Shown here: piece after piece, positions 36,429-46,836 of the stretch
Numbering within the stretch: the first letter of the stretch is position 1
How the letters are laid out: each line of letters starts with the position of its first letter
Program-made: the position numbers and the translations under genes
NCBI RefSeq assembly: GCF_001939045.1
Contig: NZ_MKIM01000028.1
Span: 709,132 to 773,131 of the forward strand
Direction of reading: 5' to 3'
Source: Rhizobium oryziradicis
GTDB lineage: Bacteria; Pseudomonadota; Alphaproteobacteria; Rhizobiales; Rhizobiaceae
Length of the DNA stretch: 64,000 nucleotides
Notes under the pieces: generated by a model
Told to the model about the DNA's origin: nothing
Seen by the model: only the letters and a program-made list of their open reading frames with translations
Database searches by the model: none

Positions 36429-37276
36429 ATCTCCAGATCCAAACCAAAGACGAAGATACCCGCAGCGTCAGCACGCTTCAATGTCTCTTCCCGCTGCAAC
36501 AGCAGTGCCCGCCCGGCCTGCACAGCAACGCCCGCAAGGCCCGCTGCCGCCACCCGATCAATCGTGGATTGACCGATGGTTGGCAGGTCCGCACGGATAT
36601 CCTGCTGTGGCTTGCACAGTTTCACGAGAACACCGCGGCGCTTGGCCGAAATGCGACCTTCAGCACGAAGCTCCGCCACCCGTTCCAGCATTTTATCTGT
36701 GCCTTCAACGCCTTCGAGTGCGACAATGCGCCCGCCGACGCTTACGGCCCCCTGCCCGACATCCAGACGCCCAAGCGCTTCGGCAGCGGCCATTGCCGCT
36801 GCTATATCGCGTCTATCATCTTCATTCGGAGCCTGATGCCCCAATGGTCCCGTCTCGGCCAGCAGCTGCGGGGCAATCTCGTGGGCACCCACGACGCGGC
36901 ACCCTTGCGCTTCGATCAACTGAATGACCATCTTGAGCACAGCATCATCGCCGCCTGACAGCAGTGTTTTCACCGCGAAAGGCAGCTTCACCAAAAAGCG
37001 AAGATTGAAGTGTATCTCATTGAAATTTGGTCTTTTCTTGACAGCACCAGACATGACCACACGTTTGATGTCGTGTTTCTTGATCAGGCTTGCCAATTGG
37101 CGCATATCGCCAACGCTGATCACTGCGTGATCAAAGCCACTCCAGCGTTGATCGGCTTCATTTTTCAGTGGAAAGATGAAAGGATCTTCACCGGCTGCGC
37201 GCGCCGCATCGGCCACGTAAACCGGCAGCATGCCGCTGCCGGCAATAATTCCGAGCCGTCCGGCCTCGCCGGTCAT
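36425..37276 (-). CDS. lpxI: UDP-2,3-diacylglucosamine diphosphatase LpxI
   Basis: A 283-residue enzyme that cleaves UDP-2,3-diacylglucosamine to lipid X, the alphaproteobacterial replacement for LpxH. It starts GRLGIIAGSGMLPVYVADAA and contains LLSGGDDAVLKMVIQLIEAQ, VGAHEIAPQLLA and ADLPTIGQSTIDRVAAAGLA. It sits between lpxA (3 bp gap) and lpxB (4-bp overlap), exactly where this step belongs. Confidence 0.95.
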   Translation of the reverse strand: MTGEAGRLGIIAGSGMLPVYVADAARAAGEDPFIFPLKNEADQRWSGFDHAVISVGDMRQLASLIKKHDIKRVVMSGAVKKRPNFNEIHFNLRFLVKLPFAVKTLLSGGDDAVLKMVIQLIEAQGCRVVGAHEIAPQLLAETGPLGHQAPNEDDRRDIAAAMAAAEALGRLDVGQGAVSVGGRIVALEGVEGTDKMLERVAELRAEGRISAKRRGVLVKLCKPQQDIRADLPTIGQSTIDRVAAAGLAGVAVQAGRALLLQREETLKRADAAGIFVFGLDLEM

Positions 37277-37279
37277 CGC

Positions 37280-38095
37280 TCAGCTCTTGCCACGAAATGG
37301 TGAAGACAAGGCCCGATCACTGTCTGCCGCAATGAAATCAAGAACTTCCATGGCTTCTTTACAGTCAGCAAACTCGTCCCGAATGGCTGATGCTTTTTCC
37401 CGGATCGCACCCTCCTCATCGAACAACGCCTTGTAGGCCTTGCGCACCCGATGGATGGTGGCGCGGTCAATGCCAGCCCGCGTCATGCCAACAACATTCA
37501 GCCCGCCAAGCAGGCCCGGGTTGCCATTCAACATGCCATAGGGAATGAGATCGTAGCTACAGGCAGAAAGGCCGCCAATAAAGGCTTGCCGTCCGATACG
37601 GGTAAACTGATGCACAGCACATCCACCGCCCAAAATCGCCCGATCATCAATTTTGACATGCCCCGCCAACATAACGTTGTTCGAGAGAATGATGTGGCTG
37701 CCAAGCTGGCAATCATGAGCGACATGCGAATTGGCCAGAAAAAGGTTGTGATTGCCCACAACTGTACGCCCACCACCCTCGACAGTGCCGCAATTGATCG
37801 TCACACCTTCACGCATCGTGCAATGATCGCCCACGTCCAGGGTCGTTTCCTCGCCCGTATGATGCACACTTTGCGGATCGCCTCCAATCACAGCATTGGA
37901 GAATATCTTGCCGTAAGCGCCAATTGTTGTGCGCCCGGTCACCACCGCATGCGCCAGCAATTCCGTGCCTTCGCCCAGCACCACCTTGGGACCAACATAG
38001 CAGAATGGTCCGATGGTGACATTGTCCCCAATCACCGCGCCATCTTCGATGACACTTGAGGGATGAATGCGCGCGCTGGCCGAAATGGATGTCAT
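37280..38095 (-). CDS. lpxA: UDP-N-acetylglucosamine acyltransferase
   Basis: A 271-residue left-handed beta-helix acyltransferase that adds the first 3-hydroxyacyl chain to UDP-GlcNAc. It begins [20 protein letters not shown], carries hexapeptide repeats through about residue 185 with the catalytic His in [16 protein letters not shown], and has a helical C-terminus. Four-base overlap with fabZ marks a tight operon. Confidence 0.96.
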   Translation of the reverse strand: MTSISASARIHPSSVIEDGAVIGDNVTIGPFCYVGPKVVLGEGTELLAHAVVTGRTTIGAYGKIFSNAVIGGDPQSVHHTGEETTLDVGDHCTMREGVTINCGTVEGGGRTVVGNHNLFLANSHVAHDCQLGSHIILSNNVMLAGHVKIDDRAILGGGCAVHQFTRIGRQAFIGGLSACSYDLIPYGMLNGNPGLLGGLNVVGMTRAGIDRATIHRVRKAYKALFDEEGAIREKASAIRDEFADCKEAMEVLDFIAADSDRALSSPFRGKS

Positions 38096-38556
38096 TGTTC
38101 TTCCTTACGTACGATCATCGCTCCGATATCTGCTTCCGCCACGAGAGCGCCATCAACTTTGGCGTCGCAATGGAATTTCCAGATATTTCCACGCTGCTTC
38201 TGCTTGGCAACGTGATATTCCACACGATCTCCAGGTACCACAGGCTTGCGGAAACGGGCATTATCAATCGTCATAAAGTAGACAAGATCCCCAGCATTTC
38301 CCGATTTGCGTGCACAGATCGCACCAGCCGTCTGCGCCATGCCTTCAACCAGCAAAACACCCGGCATAATAGGCTGAGTTGGAAAATGGCCGGTAAAATG
38401 TGGCTCATTTGCCGTCACATTCTTGATGCCGATGGCAGAGCTGTCGCCATCAATATCGATAATGCGATCAACCAATAGAAAGGGATAGCGATGCGGCAGG
38501 AGCTTCATGATCTCCAGAATATCCGCCTGCCCCAATTCATTCTGCTCAATAGTCAT
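38092..38556 (-). CDS. fabZ: 3-hydroxyacyl-ACP dehydratase
   Basis: A 154-residue hot-dog-fold dehydratase of type II fatty acid synthesis. The catalytic motif [11 protein letters not shown] and the second block [22 protein letters not shown] are both present. It overlaps lpxD and lpxA by four bases each. The arrangement lets it share 3-hydroxyacyl-ACP with lipid A synthesis. Confidence 0.96.
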   Translation of the reverse strand: MTIEQNELGQADILEIMKLLPHRYPFLLVDRIIDIDGDSSAIGIKNVTANEPHFTGHFPTQPIMPGVLLVEGMAQTAGAICARKSGNAGDLVYFMTIDNARFRKPVVPGDRVEYHVAKQKQRGNIWKFHCDAKVDGALVAEADIGAMIVRKEEQ

Positions 38557-39620
38557 TTCTGCCCCTTTCTCGCTTTAGCTCTGTTTTCAGATCGCGCGAT
38601 GATCTCAGCACAATCTCGCAGAAACTCTCCAAGTGGACGCGCTGGTATTCCGCCGAATTTCTCTCCAGCGGGAAGATCGCCCACAACGCCGCTCATGGCG
38701 GCAATTTGAACACCATCCCCAATCTTGATATGGCCGTTCACACCCGAACCACCGCCGATAAGCACGCCATCACCAATCACTGTGCTTCCGGCAATCCCCA
38801 CTTGCGCCACAATACCGCAATGGCGACCAATGCGGACGTTGTGGCCAATCTGAACCTGATTGTCGATCTTGGTGCCTTCACCGATCACCGTGTCATCCAT
38901 CGTGCCACGATCAATGGTGGTGTTTGCGCCAATTTCAACATTATCTTGAATGATCACGCGGCCGATTTGCACGATCTTGACCATACCACGGGCCCCAGGT
39001 GCATAGCCGAAGCCATCCTGACCAATGCGCACGCCATTGTGAATAATCACGCCATTGCCAAGATAGGCGGCAAGCACACTCGCTCCTGCCGCAATCGAGC
39101 AATTGCGCCCAATCTTGACACCCCGACCGATCACAGCCCCAGCGCCGATATGGCACCCCTCGCCGATCTCGACGTCCGCACCAATGACCGCCATCGGCTC
39201 AACGGTAACTCCACCTTCAAGCCGCGCAGATGGATCGACAAAAGCCGCTGGCGAAATCTCTGCTGTTTGTGAACGGGAAATGTGCAAAGGAAGCTGCGCC
39301 TCCGGATGCAAAATCTGCCCGGCAGTCGCAAATGCAGCGTGAGGATTCTTGATCAGGAGAACAGGAATATGGCCTGGCACCAATGAGCGAAGAGCTGGAT
39401 CACATAAAACCGCCCCTGCATCGCAAGTCTCAAGCTCAGCGCGATTTTTTCTCGAAAGAATGTAGCAAAGCTCGCTTTTCTTGGCCCGGTAAACCGGCGC
39501 AACGGACCGTATAAGCCGATCCTCTGCGCCGTCACTCGTCACCAATTCCGCCCCAAGCTTCTCAGCCAACTCTTTCAAGCTAACCCCCGCATGGGGCGGG
39601 TAAAAATGTTCATGCTCCAT
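38553..39620 (-). CDS. lpxD: UDP-3-O-acylglucosamine N-acyltransferase
   Basis: A 355-residue beta-helix acyltransferase that adds the N-linked hydroxyacyl chain in lipid A synthesis. The N-terminal UDP-binding domain (1 to about 110) is followed by hexapeptide repeats including [18 protein letters not shown] and [12 protein letters not shown], and then the active-site region [20 protein letters not shown]. It lies 48 bp after bamA and overlaps fabZ. Confidence 0.96.
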   Translation of the reverse strand: MEHEHFYPPHAGVSLKELAEKLGAELVTSDGAEDRLIRSVAPVYRAKKSELCYILSRKNRAELETCDAGAVLCDPALRSLVPGHIPVLLIKNPHAAFATAGQILHPEAQLPLHISRSQTAEISPAAFVDPSARLEGGVTVEPMAVIGADVEIGEGCHIGAGAVIGRGVKIGRNCSIAAGASVLAAYLGNGVIIHNGVRIGQDGFGYAPGARGMVKIVQIGRVIIQDNVEIGANTTIDRGTMDDTVIGEGTKIDNQVQIGHNVRIGRHCGIVAQVGIAGSTVIGDGVLIGGGSGVNGHIKIGDGVQIAAMSGVVGDLPAGEKFGGIPARPLGEFLRDCAEIIARSENRAKARKGQK

Positions 39621-39668
39621 TATACAATCCCAGACCTCTGAATTCGTCTGAGGTTCCGACTATAGAAA

Positions 39669-42029
39669 TCAGAACTGGTTCGCAATGGAGAATCGGAACT
39701 GTTGCACTTTGTCGTAGCTCTGCTTGACAACAGGCTGTGCAAAATCGAACCGCAGTGGACCAAATGGCGATGCCCAGATGATACCGGCACCAACGGACGC
39801 GCGCCATTCCATATCGGAACCCTGCACGCCAGCGCTGTTTTTCACATCATTTCCATAGAGAGTTCCGGCATCACTGAACACCGCAAGTCTCAAACCGGCA
39901 TCCTGCGGAACACCCGGCACTGGCATGCTGGCTTCAGCAGAGGCTGTGAAATAGGTAGTGCCGCCAAGCGGATCTTCGTTGGTTGGCATACGAGGGCCGA
40001 TACCGTTGTTCTTGAAACCACGGATTTCCTTGCCGCCGATCTGGAACTGGTCGAAGACATTCAGGTTGCTACCCGTTGCCATAACGTGACCGGCACCAAC
40101 GGAGAGCGAGCCGATAACGTCAAGCTCGTCGGACAGCGTCTTATAGTATTTCGCCTTACCGTAGATCTTGTAGAACTCGGAATCACCACCGAGACCTGCA
40201 AATTCATGCGTGAAGCTGGCGTAGATACCTTCATGTGGCAGTGTGCGATCATCAAGTGTGTTATACACGAAGCTCTGCGACACCGACGACTGAACCCAAG
40301 GGCTTCCAGCAATCAGGTCGAGATAGGGTGCGGACATCACATCATCACCACCACCACGCACACCGTTAGCACCATAAGCGCCGTTATTCTTATACTTAAT
40401 TTCCTTGTAAGTATAACGGAATGTAGTCGCCAGGTCTTCCGTAATCGGCGCGGTTACACGAATTGTGCCCCCCTGCTCGTCATACTTATAGAAATCGTTG
40501 CTGCTGGTTGTGCTCTTGAAAATATCAAAGCCGACAGCGAGACGATAGCCCAGGAAATAAGGCTCGGTGAACGAGAGATTGTAGGTCTGGCTGTTATCTG
40601 TACCAGCGCCTGCAGCCACGCGGATATACTGGCCGCGACCGAGGAAGTTCTTTTCTTCCACGGATGCCTCAAGCACGAGACCGCCACCACCAACAGCATA
40701 ACCGGCACCGATGCCGAACGAACCCGTGGACTGATCCTCAACATTCACGACAATGATAACGCGGTCAGGTGCGCTGCCCTGCGCTGTCGTGATATTGACA
40801 GAGCTGAAATAGCCGAGCGCCTCGAGCCGACGCTTCGCACGGGAAATAACTTCCTGATTGAAGGCATCGCCTTCGCTGATATCGAATTCGCGGCGAATAA
40901 CGTAATCGCGTGTACGGGTGTTACCCCGGATTTCAATCCGCTCTACGTAAGCGCGCTCACCCTGGTCCACCATGTAGGTAACACCAATTGTGCCTGTCTG
41001 CATATCGCGATTGCCACGAGGCACGATACGAGCAAAAGGATAGCCCATTGCAGAAACGCGCTTGGAAATGGCTTCCATCGACTTCTGAATTTCGCGAGCG
41101 CTGTAAATGCTTCCTGTCGAGGTCGTAACAAGCCCCTTCAACTCGGCTGCATCAACACCGGCAACAGAACTGTCAACGCTGATATCGCCAAACTTGTAAC
41201 GCTGCCCTTCGTCGACCGCGATATTGATCGTGTATTCGTTGGTCTGCTCATTGAGCGACGCGTCAGACGAGACGATTCTGAAGTCTGCATAACCATGATT
41301 ATAGTAGAACTGACGCAGTTGCTCTTCGTCAGCCTTCAGCTTGTCTTCGTTGTAAACATCCTTGCGGGTCAAGAAAGACAGCGGATTGGATCTTTTCGTG
41401 CTCAGCACCGCAGCGAGGCGACTGTCACCATAGGCATGGTTACCGGAAAAGTTAATCGCAGCAATCTTGGTTCTATCGCCTTCATTGATGACAAAAGCAA
41501 GATTAACGCGACCAGCACCAACAACGGCTGTCTGGGTTGTCACCTGAACATCGCTACGGCCAATTGCGGCATAGGCGGCCTTGATACGACTGATATCCGC
41601 ATCCACCAATTCCTTGCTGTAAGGTCCAAGCGGCTGAGTCTGAACAACGGTTTTCAGCTTGTCATCCTTGATCTTCCGATTGCCGTTGAAGACAACCTGG
41701 TTGATCAACTGATTTTCACTGACATTAACAACGAGGGAGCTGCCGGAAACGGAGATCTTCACGTCCGAAAAATATCCGGTGCCGTAAAGACGCTTCACCG
41801 AATCATCGATATCGGAATTCGTGAAAGCCTTACCCGGCTGGATCGTCAAGTTCGAGCGGACAGCCTCCGTCCCGACGCGGGTTGCCCCGCGAACATCGAT
41901 ACGCTGGATGACTGCAGCATTAGCCACAGACGTAGACGCGATAATACCGATCCCAGCACTCAGGGATACTACACCAGCAGACAGCGCTACCGCCGACACC
42001 GCGTTCAAAAATCTTGAACCAGCCTTCAT
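39669..42029 (-). CDS. bamA: Outer membrane protein assembly factor BamA
   Basis: A 786-residue Omp85 protein, the core of the machine that inserts beta-barrels into the outer membrane. The start at MKAGSRFLNAVSAVALSAGV gives a signal peptide ending near SVANA. Five POTRA repeats (from IQRIDVRGATRVGTEAV to about residue 440) precede a C-terminal barrel ending in a Phe, SIANQF. It lies between rseP and lpxD, the standard alphaproteobacterial order. A 771-codon open frame on the opposite strand is a composition artefact. Confidence 0.96.
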   Translation of the reverse strand: MKAGSRFLNAVSAVALSAGVVSLSAGIGIIASTSVANAAVIQRIDVRGATRVGTEAVRSNLTIQPGKAFTNSDIDDSVKRLYGTGYFSDVKISVSGSSLVVNVSENQLINQVVFNGNRKIKDDKLKTVVQTQPLGPYSKELVDADISRIKAAYAAIGRSDVQVTTQTAVVGAGRVNLAFVINEGDRTKIAAINFSGNHAYGDSRLAAVLSTKRSNPLSFLTRKDVYNEDKLKADEEQLRQFYYNHGYADFRIVSSDASLNEQTNEYTINIAVDEGQRYKFGDISVDSSVAGVDAAELKGLVTTSTGSIYSAREIQKSMEAISKRVSAMGYPFARIVPRGNRDMQTGTIGVTYMVDQGERAYVERIEIRGNTRTRDYVIRREFDISEGDAFNQEVISRAKRRLEALGYFSSVNITTAQGSAPDRVIIVVNVEDQSTGSFGIGAGYAVGGGGLVLEASVEEKNFLGRGQYIRVAAGAGTDNSQTYNLSFTEPYFLGYRLAVGFDIFKSTTSSNDFYKYDEQGGTIRVTAPITEDLATTFRYTYKEIKYKNNGAYGANGVRGGGDDVMSAPYLDLIAGSPWVQSSVSQSFVYNTLDDRTLPHEGIYASFTHEFAGLGGDSEFYKIYGKAKYYKTLSDELDVIGSLSVGAGHVMATGSNLNVFDQFQIGGKEIRGFKNNGIGPRMPTNEDPLGGTTYFTASAEASMPVPGVPQDAGLRLAVFSDAGTLYGNDVKNSAGVQGSDMEWRASVGAGIIWASPFGPLRFDFAQPVVKQSYDKVQQFRFSIANQF

Positions 42030-42224
42030 GTGAACTTCTAACCTTTTTTCCGTTGTCCCTCGGTCAAAAAACCGACTCCGGTACTTTGGTGGTTTTAACC
42101 GCTTTTGCTCTACAAGCAAGGTCGCGGGTTAATTTCCATTTACTTCGTTTCAATTTGCGGCAAATTCACCACGACCAATTTGAAACATCGTAAACAAATC
42201 CTTTCGATCAATGCAAGCCGTAAC

Positions 42225-43358
42225 CTACCCAATCAATCGACTAATATCATTCCAAGTCGCAAACACCATGAGCGAAAGAATCATGACCATTCCAACTCGG
42301 AACGCAATCTCCTGCGCATAGGCACTTACCGGCTTACCCCGAACTGCTTCAATCGCATAAAGGAATAAGTGTCCGCCATCAAGCACCGGAATGGGCATGA
42401 GGTTAAGTAAACCGATGGAAACAGACAGAACAGCTGCCAACTGCAGCAATGCGGCCACACCTAAGGTCGCAACTTGGCCGGAAGCCTGCGCCACACGGAT
42501 AGGACCGCCGAGCTGATCGGCATTCATGTGGCCGGCCAACATGTTATGAATATAGTCGTATGTGCCAGCCACAATGTTCCATGTCTGCTGAACACCCTCT
42601 TTTATTGATTCGACCACACCGAGTTTTTCCACACGAAAATTACCGCTTTTGGCCGTGGTCATTATGCCGATCTGGCCAACTTCCATTTTATTGCCAAAGC
42701 GATCCGTCGTTTCAGTGCGGCGCGGCGTCAGCGTCATGTCGATATTTTGGTCACCGCGTTTTACAGTCACGACAATCGGCACTTCAGGCCGAACACTGAC
42801 ATAGCGCACAACATCGTCAAAGGTTTTGACCCGGCTGCCATCGAGCGCAAAAAGCACATCGCCCGGCTCCACACCCGCCTCTGCCGCAGCACTTGCAGGC
42901 TTGACTTCGGCCACAACTGGATCAGAAACGGCCTTGCCGTAGATGCTGAACGTGACCGAAAAAATTAAAATTGCCAGCAGGAAATTAGCAATTGGTCCAG
43001 CGGCCACGGTCGCGGCACGCTTCCAAAGCTTTGCACCGTTTAGCGTTCTGGCGCGCTCTTCGCTCGACATGGCGTTCAGCTCGGCCGTATTGCCCTTGCT
43101 GGACGCATCCGCATCACCAAAGAATCGGACATAGCCGCCGAGCGGGATCAGGCTCAATTTCCAGCGGGTACCGTGGCGATCATTGAAGCCAATAATTTCT
43201 GGGCCGAATCCCAGCGAAAACGCAAGAATACGAATGCCAGACCAGCGGCCGACCAGGTAATGCCCCATTTCGTGTACGAACACGATCAGGGAGAGAACCA
43301 AGACGAAAGGGACAATGTACCCAGTCAGGAAACCGAAAATAGCCATAAGCCCGCTCAC
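42225..43358 (-). CDS. rseP: Site-2 protease RseP
   Basis: A 377-residue intramembrane zinc metalloprotease. The HExxH site is at residues 29-33 (FVHEMGHYLVGR) in the first membrane segment; the third zinc ligand region is LDGGHLF near the C-terminus, and a periplasmic PDZ domain (about 130-210, PGDVLFALDG) lies between. It cleaves anti-sigma factors and signal-peptide remnants in relatives. Start is GTG 43358 or ATG 43346; neither has a strong ribosome site. It follows cdsA and precedes bamA; no dxr gene is found here. Confidence 0.95.
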   Translation of the reverse strand: MSGLMAIFGFLTGYIVPFVLVLSLIVFVHEMGHYLVGRWSGIRILAFSLGFGPEIIGFNDRHGTRWKLSLIPLGGYVRFFGDADASSKGNTAELNAMSSEERARTLNGAKLWKRAATVAAGPIANFLLAILIFSVTFSIYGKAVSDPVVAEVKPASAAAEAGVEPGDVLFALDGSRVKTFDDVVRYVSVRPEVPIVVTVKRGDQNIDMTLTPRRTETTDRFGNKMEVGQIGIMTTAKSGNFRVEKLGVVESIKEGVQQTWNIVAGTYDYIHNMLAGHMNADQLGGPIRVAQASGQVATLGVAALLQLAAVLSVSIGLLNLMPIPVLDGGHLFLYAIEAVRGKPVSAYAQEIAFRVGMVMILSLMVFATWNDISRLIG

Positions 43359-43492
43359 TTTTCCACAGCCCTCACGCCAAACATCTTATCTTGGCAGTGT
43401 TAAAGCACAGCTGGAGGCTTCACGCCAGATCAAAGCGCAAAGCCGCTATGCGGCTGATAGGATGGATAAAAATCAAGCACTTTGATTTCGGA

Positions 43493-44335
43493 TCACTTCC
43501 CGACAAAACCAAAAAGCAAACCGCCAATAGAATCAGTTAACCCGCTGCCACTGGCCGCCAGCGACATGGCGATGATGAATGCGCCAAAACTGGCCGTCGC
43601 CAGGCCATCGACGCGGTCCATGACACCGCCATGGCCGGGAATGAGATGGCTCGAATCCTTGGCACCAAACCGACGCTTGATGAAGGATTCGAAAAGATCG
43701 CCCATTTGACTGAGCACGGATAACGCCAAAGCGAGAAGCGGAATCCACAGACCGGAGACTGAAAAATAACTGAAAGCGACGATGTAGCCACCTATTACGC
43801 CTGCAATTGTGCCACCAATTGCCCCTGACCAGGTTTTGCCGGGGGAGATGCGCGGCGCAAGCTTTGGCCCGCCCAATGTACGCCCAACGAAATAGGCGAG
43901 TATATCTGTGCTCCAGACGATCACGAACACAAACAGCATGGCAACAAAGCCAAGGGCATCATCATCGCGAATGGACGCAAGAGCGACGATACAGGCACCG
44001 GAATAGAGAACACCAGCCGATAGCCACCAGGACCATCGCCAGATAAAGGTCGCCAATATCAGCGTAACGGTAAATCCTCCCAGCAGCGGGAGGCTGAGGG
44101 TCATATCACCGACCACCACATTCAGCGCGATCACCGCCACCGAGAACCAACCGGCCGTAGCCCCGCGAATGCTGTTCTCAACAAGGCCGGTCATGTGCGA
44201 CCATTCCCAAAATACCGTCAGACCAATGACAGCGGCGAGGCCAGCAAAATAAAACCCGCCAAGCCATGTGGCTGCCAAAACGACAACCAGCATGACAATA
44301 GCGGACAGAGTACGGAGCCTAAGTTCACGCGTCAT
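43493..44335 (-). CDS. cdsA: Phosphatidate cytidylyltransferase
   Basis: A 280-residue multi-spanning inner-membrane enzyme that makes CDP-diacylglycerol for all phospholipids. The C-terminal signature SQMGDLFESFIKRRFGAKDS and then PGHGGVMDRVD is intact, and STDILAYFVGRTLGG is also typical. About eight hydrophobic segments are visible. It starts 6 bp after uppS and precedes rseP by about 130 bp. Confidence 0.95.
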   Translation of the reverse strand: MTRELRLRTLSAIVMLVVVLAATWLGGFYFAGLAAVIGLTVFWEWSHMTGLVENSIRGATAGWFSVAVIALNVVVGDMTLSLPLLGGFTVTLILATFIWRWSWWLSAGVLYSGACIVALASIRDDDALGFVAMLFVFVIVWSTDILAYFVGRTLGGPKLAPRISPGKTWSGAIGGTIAGVIGGYIVAFSYFSVSGLWIPLLALALSVLSQMGDLFESFIKRRFGAKDSSHLIPGHGGVMDRVDGLATASFGAFIIAMSLAASGSGLTDSIGGLLFGFVGK

Positions 44336-44341
44336 TGAAAC

Positions 44342-45085
44342 TCACGAGCCTGCGACGGAAACGGGTGGATTAAGGCCACCAAACCGCCTGTTGCGGGAGG
44401 AATATTGCGCAAGGGCTGCCAAAAAATTATCCTTGCCAAAATCCGGCCAATACTCGGGCACGAACATCAGCTCCGAATAGGCCGATTGCCACAAGAGAAA
44501 ATTGGACAAGCGCTCTTCACCACTCGTGCGAATGATCAAATCGGGGTCGGGAATGCCAGCAGTGTCCAGACGTGCAGAAATCGCTTCTTCTGTCACGCCA
44601 TCGTCTGCCACGTCCCCTGAGCGTATATCGCGCACAAGAGCGGCCACAGCGCGGGTGATCTCGTCACGCGCGCCGTAATTGAAGGCAATCACCAGCGTCA
44701 TGCCGCCATTGTTGCGAGTCTTTTGCTCAGCCTCGATCAACAGGTTGAGGATGTCGCTTTTGAGGTTGGCTCTGTCACCAATTACCCTCACCCGCACATC
44801 GCGCGCGTGCAATTCAGCTAGATCACGACGAACAAAGGTTTTCAGCAATCCAAAGAGATCTATGATCTCGGTTTCGGGTCTGCGCCAGTTTTCCGAAGAG
44901 AAGGCAAAGAGGGTCAGATATTTAATGCCGACATCCCCCGCCGTGCGCACAACGGTATGAAGTGTTTCCATACCCTGCCGGTGGCCATAGGCACGCGGCA
45001 TATTGCGCGCATTCGCCCAACGTCCGTTGCCATCCATGATAATGGCAACATGTTCTGGTAAGGCGGGAGACATAAAACTCGTCAT
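44342..45085 (-). CDS. uppS: Undecaprenyl diphosphate synthase
   Basis: A 247-residue cis-prenyltransferase that makes the C55 carrier lipid for peptidoglycan and O-antigen. The N-terminal [14 protein letters not shown] holds the catalytic Asp, [14 protein letters not shown] and the C-terminal [20 protein letters not shown] are the other conserved regions. AGGA lies 6 bases before the ATG. It is first of the envelope genes after frr, separated by a 146-bp spacer with competing hairpins. Confidence 0.96.
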   Translation of the reverse strand: MTSFMSPALPEHVAIIMDGNGRWANARNMPRAYGHRQGMETLHTVVRTAGDVGIKYLTLFAFSSENWRRPETEIIDLFGLLKTFVRRDLAELHARDVRVRVIGDRANLKSDILNLLIEAEQKTRNNGGMTLVIAFNYGARDEITRAVAALVRDIRSGDVADDGVTEEAISARLDTAGIPDPDLIIRTSGEERLSNFLLWQSAYSELMFVPEYWPDFGKDNFLAALAQYSSRNRRFGGLNPPVSVAGS

Positions 45086-45187
45086 ATCAGGTCCTGCATT
45101 GACGGCTCAAATCGGGCACCAATGGCTGCTTATAGCATGGCGTTCAACTGGTCTCAGTTGAACAATAACCTACATGCTGAAAACGAA

Positions 45188-45234
45188 GGATAAAGCGCGG
45201 CTCTGCTTTATCCAACAAACCGCGCCGCGCTTTA
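45188..45234 (-). promoter_or_regulatory. Competing stem-loops at the frr-uppS junction
   Basis: Segment GGATAAAGC (45188-45196) pairs perfectly with GCTTTATCC (45205-45213). The overlapping TAAAGCGCGGC (45191-45201) pairs perfectly over 11 bp with GCCGCGCTTTA (45224-45234), which contains the frr stop codon. The two helices exclude each other. On the minus strand the first is followed by TTCGTTTTC, like a weak terminator. Confidence 0.5.
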
Positions 45235-45792
45235 GACGTGCATGATTTCCTTTTCCTTTTCGACAAGCAAGCGGTCGATATCGGAAATCGTATCATCGGT
45301 CATCTTTTGCACCTTATCAGACAGAGAGCGGGCATCATCCTTACCGATGTCGCCGTCTTTTTCTGCCTTCTTCAGGTCGTCCATCGCGTCACGGCGAACA
45401 TGGCGCACGGCAACCTTGGCATTTTCGGCATAGCCATGGGCAACCTTGACCAAAGACTTGCGGCGCTCTTCGTTCAGTTCAGGCAAAGGAATACGAAGAT
45501 TCTGGCCATCCACAATCGGGTTCAATCCGAGATTGGATTCGCGAATGGCGCGATCCACCGCGCTCACCATGCTTTTATCCCAGATCGAAACGCCCAGCAT
45601 GCGTGGCTCTGGCACAGTGATGTTGGCAACCGTGTTGAGCGCCACACGCGATCCATAGGCCTCGACCATGACCGGATCGAGAATGTTTGGCGAAGCGCGG
45701 CCGGTGCGCAACGACGCAAGGTCGTTCTTGAATGCATTGATTGCGCCATCCATGCGACGCTTCACATCATTGAGGTCAATACCAACTGTCAT
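45232..45792 (-). CDS. frr: Ribosome recycling factor
   Basis: A 186-residue protein that with EF-G splits ribosomes after termination. It has the tRNA-like two-domain fold: [39 protein letters not shown], and the C-terminal helix ending [14 protein letters not shown]. The ATG at 45792 matches the family; a longer frame to 45876 does not. It follows pyrH by about 115 bp in the classical order. Confidence 0.97.
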   Translation of the reverse strand: MTVGIDLNDVKRRMDGAINAFKNDLASLRTGRASPNILDPVMVEAYGSRVALNTVANITVPEPRMLGVSIWDKSMVSAVDRAIRESNLGLNPIVDGQNLRIPLPELNEERRKSLVKVAHGYAENAKVAVRHVRRDAMDDLKKAEKDGDIGKDDARSLSDKVQKMTDDTISDIDRLLVEKEKEIMHV

Positions 45793-45907
45793 GTCGAAGT
45801 CTCCGTAAACTCTTGTGAGCTTTTTGTTCGTCTTGTCGGGAAACGCGGCGAACCGCCCTTCCTCGCAAACTTTCATCGCGTCTTGAAAACGTTAAATTGG
45901 GTCGGTG

Positions 45908-46630
45908 TCAATCGTCGCTGACAACCGTTTTCAATCCACCGCCGGCCAGAATTTTACCAAACTCGCCCTTTTCATGAATTGAGAACACGATAATTGGAAT
46001 ATTATTCTCGCGTGCGAGTGCAACAGCCGTCACATCCATCACCGCCAGGCCTTTTTCAAGCACTTCGCTATGGGTCAATCTATCGAAGCGTGTGGCGTTT
46101 GGATCTTTTTTGGGGTCTGCCGAATATATCCCGTCAACCTGCGTGCCTTTGAAGATCGCCTGAGCGCCAATCTCCGCACCCCGAAGGGTGGCCGCCGAAT
46201 CAGTGGTGAAAAACGGATTGCCTGTGCCACCCGCAAAAATCACCACCCGGCCTTGCGACAAATGATGAATGGCTGCGCGCTGCGAAAAACTCTCACAGAT
46301 CTCCGGCATGGCAATGGCCGACAAGACAACCGTTTCAACGTCTTGCTTGCGCAATGATGTTGCCAGCGCCAAGGCGTTGATCACCGTGCCCAGCATGCCC
46401 ATGTGGTCGCCGGTGACACGGTCACCGCCCTTGGAGGCCACAGCGACACCACGGAAGATATTGCCGCCGCCAACCACGACGCCAACTTCGACGCCCATGG
46501 CACGTGCCTCTGCGATGTCGGATGCGATTCGATCTGCGACCGCAACATCAATGCCGAATCCTTGGGAGCCCATCAGAGCTTCTCCAGAGGCTTTGAGAAG
46601 AACGCGTGTGTAAAGGGGTTTGGAGGTCAT
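45908..46630 (-). CDS. pyrH: UMP kinase
   Basis: A 240-residue hexameric amino-acid-kinase-fold enzyme that converts UMP to UDP. It begins YTRVLLKASGEALMG and contains VVGGGNIFRG, DHMGMLGTVINALAL and FAGGTGNPFFTTDSAATLR. CAGGAGAG precedes the ATG at 46630; the in-frame extension upstream is not used. It lies between tsf and frr. Confidence 0.97.
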   Translation of the reverse strand: MTSKPLYTRVLLKASGEALMGSQGFGIDVAVADRIASDIAEARAMGVEVGVVVGGGNIFRGVAVASKGGDRVTGDHMGMLGTVINALALATSLRKQDVETVVLSAIAMPEICESFSQRAAIHHLSQGRVVIFAGGTGNPFFTTDSAATLRGAEIGAQAIFKGTQVDGIYSADPKKDPNATRFDRLTHSEVLEKGLAVMDVTAVALARENNIPIIVFSIHEKGEFGKILAGGGLKTVVSDD

Positions 46631-46769
46631 GGTCTCTCCTGAAATGGAACTCAAAGCTGTCAGGTTCACATTGAGCCTGGCAGCCTCTCGATTCTTGTGT
46701 GGTCGTTTGTCTGTCTGGAAAACCGGGGACCACTTTTCTCTGACAAACTCTCAATGCCGGATACACGAA

Positions 46770-46795
46770 GGGCATCGCGTTGTCACGCGATGCCC
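46770..46795 (-). terminator. Perfect hairpin between tsf and pyrH
   Basis: GGGCATCGCGT-TGTC-ACGCGATGCCC is an 11-bp perfect stem between the tsf stop and pyrH. The T-run is weak on both strands, so it may be a partial terminator or an RNA processing site that sets the tsf/pyrH ratio. Confidence 0.5.
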
Positions 46796-46836
46796 TGAGT
46801 TTTCCCATGCTAGGAGCGTTTTACGGTAAAGACCGA

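Noticed and set aside
39702..42017. A 771-codon open frame on the plus strand opposite bamA
   Set aside because: It lies entirely within bamA, has no recognisable domain or ribosome site, and is the mirror-frame effect of bamA codon use.
43346..45100. Expected dxr gene in the uppS-cdsA-rseP block
   Set aside because: The spacers are too short to hold it and no DXR-like sequence is present, so the gene must lie elsewhere; its absence here is not remarkable for this order.
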